A stretch of DNA of 64,000 nt from Phallusia fumigata (lineage: Eukaryota > Chordata > Ascidiacea > Phlebobranchia > Ascidiidae): contig QXVZ01016105.1 of assembly GCA_008931825.1 (NCBI GenBank), positions 1 to 64,000 of the forward strand, written 5' to 3'. How positions within the stretch are numbered: the first letter of the stretch is position 1; the number at the start of each line of letters is the position of its first letter. The notes beneath the pieces were generated by a model, which worked only from the letters and a program-made list of their open reading frames with translations, was not told where the DNA came from and did not search any database. The position numbers and the translations under genes were made by a program. Below, piece by piece: positions 60,891 through 64,000 of the stretch.

Positions 60891-62043
60891 TCCCTAGAAG
60901 GAAACACGGTTAGTTGATGTTTAGCTAGTTCTCCAATAATCTTGTTATCACTGCTGGCGACCACATGACATGGGTTTGGTGCATTGTAGAACAGAAGGAC
61001 ACTTCGTATTATAGGCCTTAAAAAGTAAAGCTATTACAGACTGCTGGAATAAAAACCTGAAGATGTTTTTTCTAGCAACATCTGTCCACACCTGGCAATT
61101 TTAGGGGCTTTGTGTAAAAAAGGTTTCAAGTGAGCCCTTGCAAAAATTGTCTGTCAATTTATTGAACAATAAAGTTGAATAATGGGTTTGATGCATCTGT
61201 TCAGTCACAAACAAAAAACCATCTGCGGCCATTACACTATAAGGGTCGTACAACTTTCATCATGCTGGTTTAACATTTCTACAGTGATCACCATTAAGAC
61301 ATCGGCTCACAGTTTGATTTCTGTGACTGTACTTGCAGATTACGGTTTGGCTGGCTGCACCCGCCCATACCTGCCTGCCTGTCTGTGTGGGACTGGTGCA
61401 TAGCTTGTGGTGTTGTATTGTATATACCCGACCTGTTCCAAAGAATGAACTACTTTGAAATCTTGAATTGGAACAGGTTTCAAAGCCTTGTCTCCAGTTA
61501 TGCCCTTATCACAGACAACAGATTTGCTTGAAAAGTGCTCTTACCCGTTACGTGTGTTTCTCCAAGTCGAAAAGTATGTTTTTCATGAAAAGAGAAAATG
61601 AGGCCCGAAAAGCCCTGATACAAATGCGTTGTTATTAAGACCTGTTGTTGAAATGTATGGAATTTTGGTTACGAACTGCATACAATAAATATTCCACAGA
61701 AAAAAGATGTGATGATTTTAGACATAGTTGGTACTTGCTGTGTATACTAACTGTTATAGGGTTCTTGGTCTTTTCATGTCTGATACTTATTAACAGCAAT
61801 TTTTTTTTACCTATGTTGTCTGTTTTTCTTTCCAGTCTATGTTTTTGAGCATATTGTGGTTTGCCAGTCAACAAAAATACTAGGTCGAAAGAGTATTTTT
61901 GTTTCATACCCATCTTTAAATGTTTCCCCAATATTAATAAGTCCTGTTTTCTGTGTACCACAATCATGATTTTTATTGAATCAGACATAAATTACGACAG
62001 TGAACAAATTAAAGGTGAAGCTCTGGGTAGAAAAACAACCGGG
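60891..62043. other. Tail-to-tail spacer, EIF3B / ISOC gene
   Basis: AATAAA at 61168-61173 is a good polyadenylation signal for EIF3B. TTTATT at 61972-61977 is the minus-strand signal about 70 bases past the ISOC stop. Short open frames show no protein features. Confidence 0.55.
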
Positions 62044-63351
62044 TTACTCCTGAGTGGCTGAAAAACCTTGAAGCAATCCACTGTCTGGTGCTGATGTTCC
62101 TATTAGTTTTACAGCCTGCAAATGAAGGATAACAAATTGCAAATTACTTACACAGAAAACTTCTTTGGATTGTGTGTACACAGGGTTGGTGAACTTGCCT
62201 CTTTAAATTTTGGATGTTTGGAGTCGCCCATTATTTGAAGAAGAACAGTCTCGGAGGTGGTAATAAATGCTCCCATTTGCCTCATCGTCGCCAGGGCAAA
62301 GAGTCTGTCAACCTTGAAGTAATAAATAATTTACAAAATATCAGTTTTGAAAAGTGATAAAAGACATTTAAAACCTGGCTTCGTGATGAAACACCATCAG
62401 CAACAACATGGACATCAAAATCTTTTTCCAGCAAATCTGTGGTAGTTTTCTGTTCAAAACATTCAACATAAAGCTACTATTGTGAATACATTCCTCCATT
62501 CTATGACTGAGCCTCACCAATATGCAGGCCTGAGTTTCTATTCCACATATAATCACAGATTTTCTATCAATTTTCTTGAGTTCCTGTTCAACCTCAGGCA
62601 AGATCATGGTGAAGCAAGTTTTATCATACTTTTTTGCATGACTGAGGTCACCCAACTCCGAAACTGTTGGTCCAAGCCCTGATTATTTGCATTTTTATTG
62701 TTTTGAGTCAAAAAGATGTTGTGCACTACCCACTTATCACCTATTGTGCTACATGTATAAAAAAGGAGGACAAAAATAAGTTCACAAATGCAACAGTCTG
62801 TGTAAAGAAGCTCTTGTGTACATTAAATACCTTTTGGATATTGTTCAGTGACTATGGTTGGAATGGAAAGGATCTTGGCAAGCTCTTTCATTCTTCGTGC
62901 CACTTCAATAACTTGAGGAAAATATACTGAAGCACAAGTTTAATCAACAGTTATTCTTGTCAGTTGTAACAAATTTTACTCGTTATACAATGGTACTGCG
63001 TGCCAGAACAAGCTGGAGTAAACTAAACACAGCATGAAACTGCTGTCACAAGGTCTAAAACAGTACCTTCAAAGTGACTGTTATCTCTAGCCGTGTTTTG
63101 AAAGATATACAATACCTGCTGCTATGTCCTTTTATCCATAATTGTGTGGTACCACTGCAGCGTTATGGGAATTGACTTTTACTACCACCCTTCGCAGGAG
63201 AGTCCTGTTTTGTTTGTCAGTTATATCCTTATAAAAGTTTTTACATTACAAACACCTCCTTACCAATGCTTGGTCTAAACTTTTCTTGCATGTCACATAG
63301 AAAAAGCGTGGATGTCTTCTCAGACAATCTACCCAGGTTTCGAATAGCCAT
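62044..63351 (-). CDS. ISOC2: Isochorismatase domain-containing protein (ISOC1/2 type)
   Basis: Six exons on the minus strand: 63264-63351, 62831-62926, 62518-62678, 62375-62449, 62199-62312, 62044-62115; 201 aa (human ISOC2 about 205). Family motifs in order: [15 protein letters not shown] with the catalytic-type Asp (D20), [52 protein letters not shown] with the nucleophile-position Cys, [30 protein letters not shown], and a closing [10 protein letters not shown] as in human APDSGLLGLF. The last intron starts with GC (GAG|GCAAGT), required to reach the final conserved exon. These cysteine-hydrolase-fold proteins are largely uncharacterised in animals; some are mitochondrial. The ISOC1 versus ISOC2 choice rests mainly on length. 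Confidence 0.93.
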
Positions 63352-63860
63352 AATATTTTTTTAAATACAACTTCCAACACAACAACGATATGGTAAAAGT
63401 AATCTGTAGAAAAGTGTGGACGTTTTCAATGCACCTACGAATAAATCAGTTTATCATGCTTATATCTAATCTAACATTCATTAATAAACAAAACAATCAA
63501 GACAAAACGAAAATTTCTGTTTCGCCGAATCTAAAACCAGCAGGACCATGACGACAACAGAAAACGCTGAATCTCAATTTATGTCTTATAAGGGTGCTTT
63601 CCCTCACGTGCAGTCAAATATTAACAGCGAAAACCTATTGTTTCTATTTTATTTATGTATTACGTCACCCAAAAGTGTCCATAATTTTACCTAAATCAAC
63701 TTATTAAAACCAGGTTTCGCAAAAGTGACCATCTGTAACATACAACAGCGCAGTCGTCAAATAAGAACCGAAATTAGTAGCCACCAGTTAACTCGACGGT
63801 GGACGCGATTAACGGCAGCGCTGCGGTTTTTAATCTCGCGGCAAGCGGCGGGGCATTCAC
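63352..63860. other. Upstream region of the ISOC gene
   Basis: Contains the promoter and leader of the minus-strand ISOC gene. No gene or repeat recognised before the minisatellite. Confidence 0.5.
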
Positions 63861-64000
63861 ACCAGGCGGTATAGATATAAAGGTGCACCAAGCAATATAA
63901 AGGTGCACCAAGCGATATAAAGGTGCGCCATGTGGTAATAAAGGTGTACAAAGTGATGTAATGATGCACCAAGCGGTGTAAAGGTGCACCAAGCGATAGA
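63861..64000. repeat. 20-21 bp minisatellite, runs off the window
   Basis: About six imperfect units of the type ATATAAAGGTGCACCAAGCG follow one another to the last base. The core GGTGCACCAAGC is best kept. Minus-strand open frames here are translations of the repeat, not genes. Confidence 0.85.

Noticed and set aside
63757-63992. Minus-strand ORFs over the minisatellite
   Set aside because: They are translations of the tandem repeat (HLYIAWCT-like periodicity), not genes.

Overview
The window reads as nuclear DNA of an invertebrate deuterostome. An ascidian tunicate is the most plausible source: the proteins look like clear orthologues of vertebrate genes (SNX14, TMEM101, CTU2, PRPF39, EIF3B, ISOC), most introns are short, the DNA is AT-rich, and CpG-poor and CpG-rich blocks alternate. 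The species is an inference from content, not something the sequence states. All exon models were made by hand from splice sites, codon phase and remembered family sequences.

Layout, left to right. 1-3.1 kb: no supportable gene. 3.1-6.8 kb (+): a five-exon secreted precursor whose C-terminal domain resembles a cysteine-poor Spaetzle/neurotrophin cystine knot. 8.4-16.6 kb (+): SNX14, 28 coding exons, closing to 898 aa. 17.8-18.6 kb (+): intronless TMEM101. 19.25-19.7 kb (+): a small acylphosphatase that keeps its frame only with an 11-nt micro-exon. 20.7-44.5 kb (-): one large Sec14-spectrin-DH-PH RhoGEF of the PLEKHG4/ARHGEF40 (Quattro) family. Its 5' half (41.7-44.5 kb) and 3' half (20.7-27.1 kb) flank a roughly 14.6 kb intron, which explains the large gene-poor block at 27-41.7 kb. 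45.5-46.8 kb (-): intronless CTU2. 47.3-48.9 kb (+): a seven-exon NHL-repeat beta-propeller protein. 49.5-52.3 kb (-): intronless PRPF39. 53.3-60.9 kb (+): EIF3B, 17 exons, with a hAT-like non-autonomous transposon and three single-N assembly joins in intron 4. 62.0-63.35 kb (-): an isochorismatase-domain gene (ISOC type) with one GC-AG intron. 63.86-64 kb: a 20-21 bp minisatellite running off the window.

The genes form no single pathway. Several serve basic RNA and translation biology (CTU2 tRNA thiolation, PRPF39 splicing, EIF3B initiation); SNX14 and the RhoGEF act at membranes and the cytoskeleton. CTU2/NHL and PRPF39/EIF3B are head-to-head pairs and probably share promoter regions. The points most worth a second look are the cystine-knot-like precursor, the acylphosphatase micro-exon, the giant RhoGEF intron with its X-box (RFX) and CRE-type motifs, the clustering of the 8-mer TGACGTCA, and the CpG mosaic whose boundaries fall inside genes.
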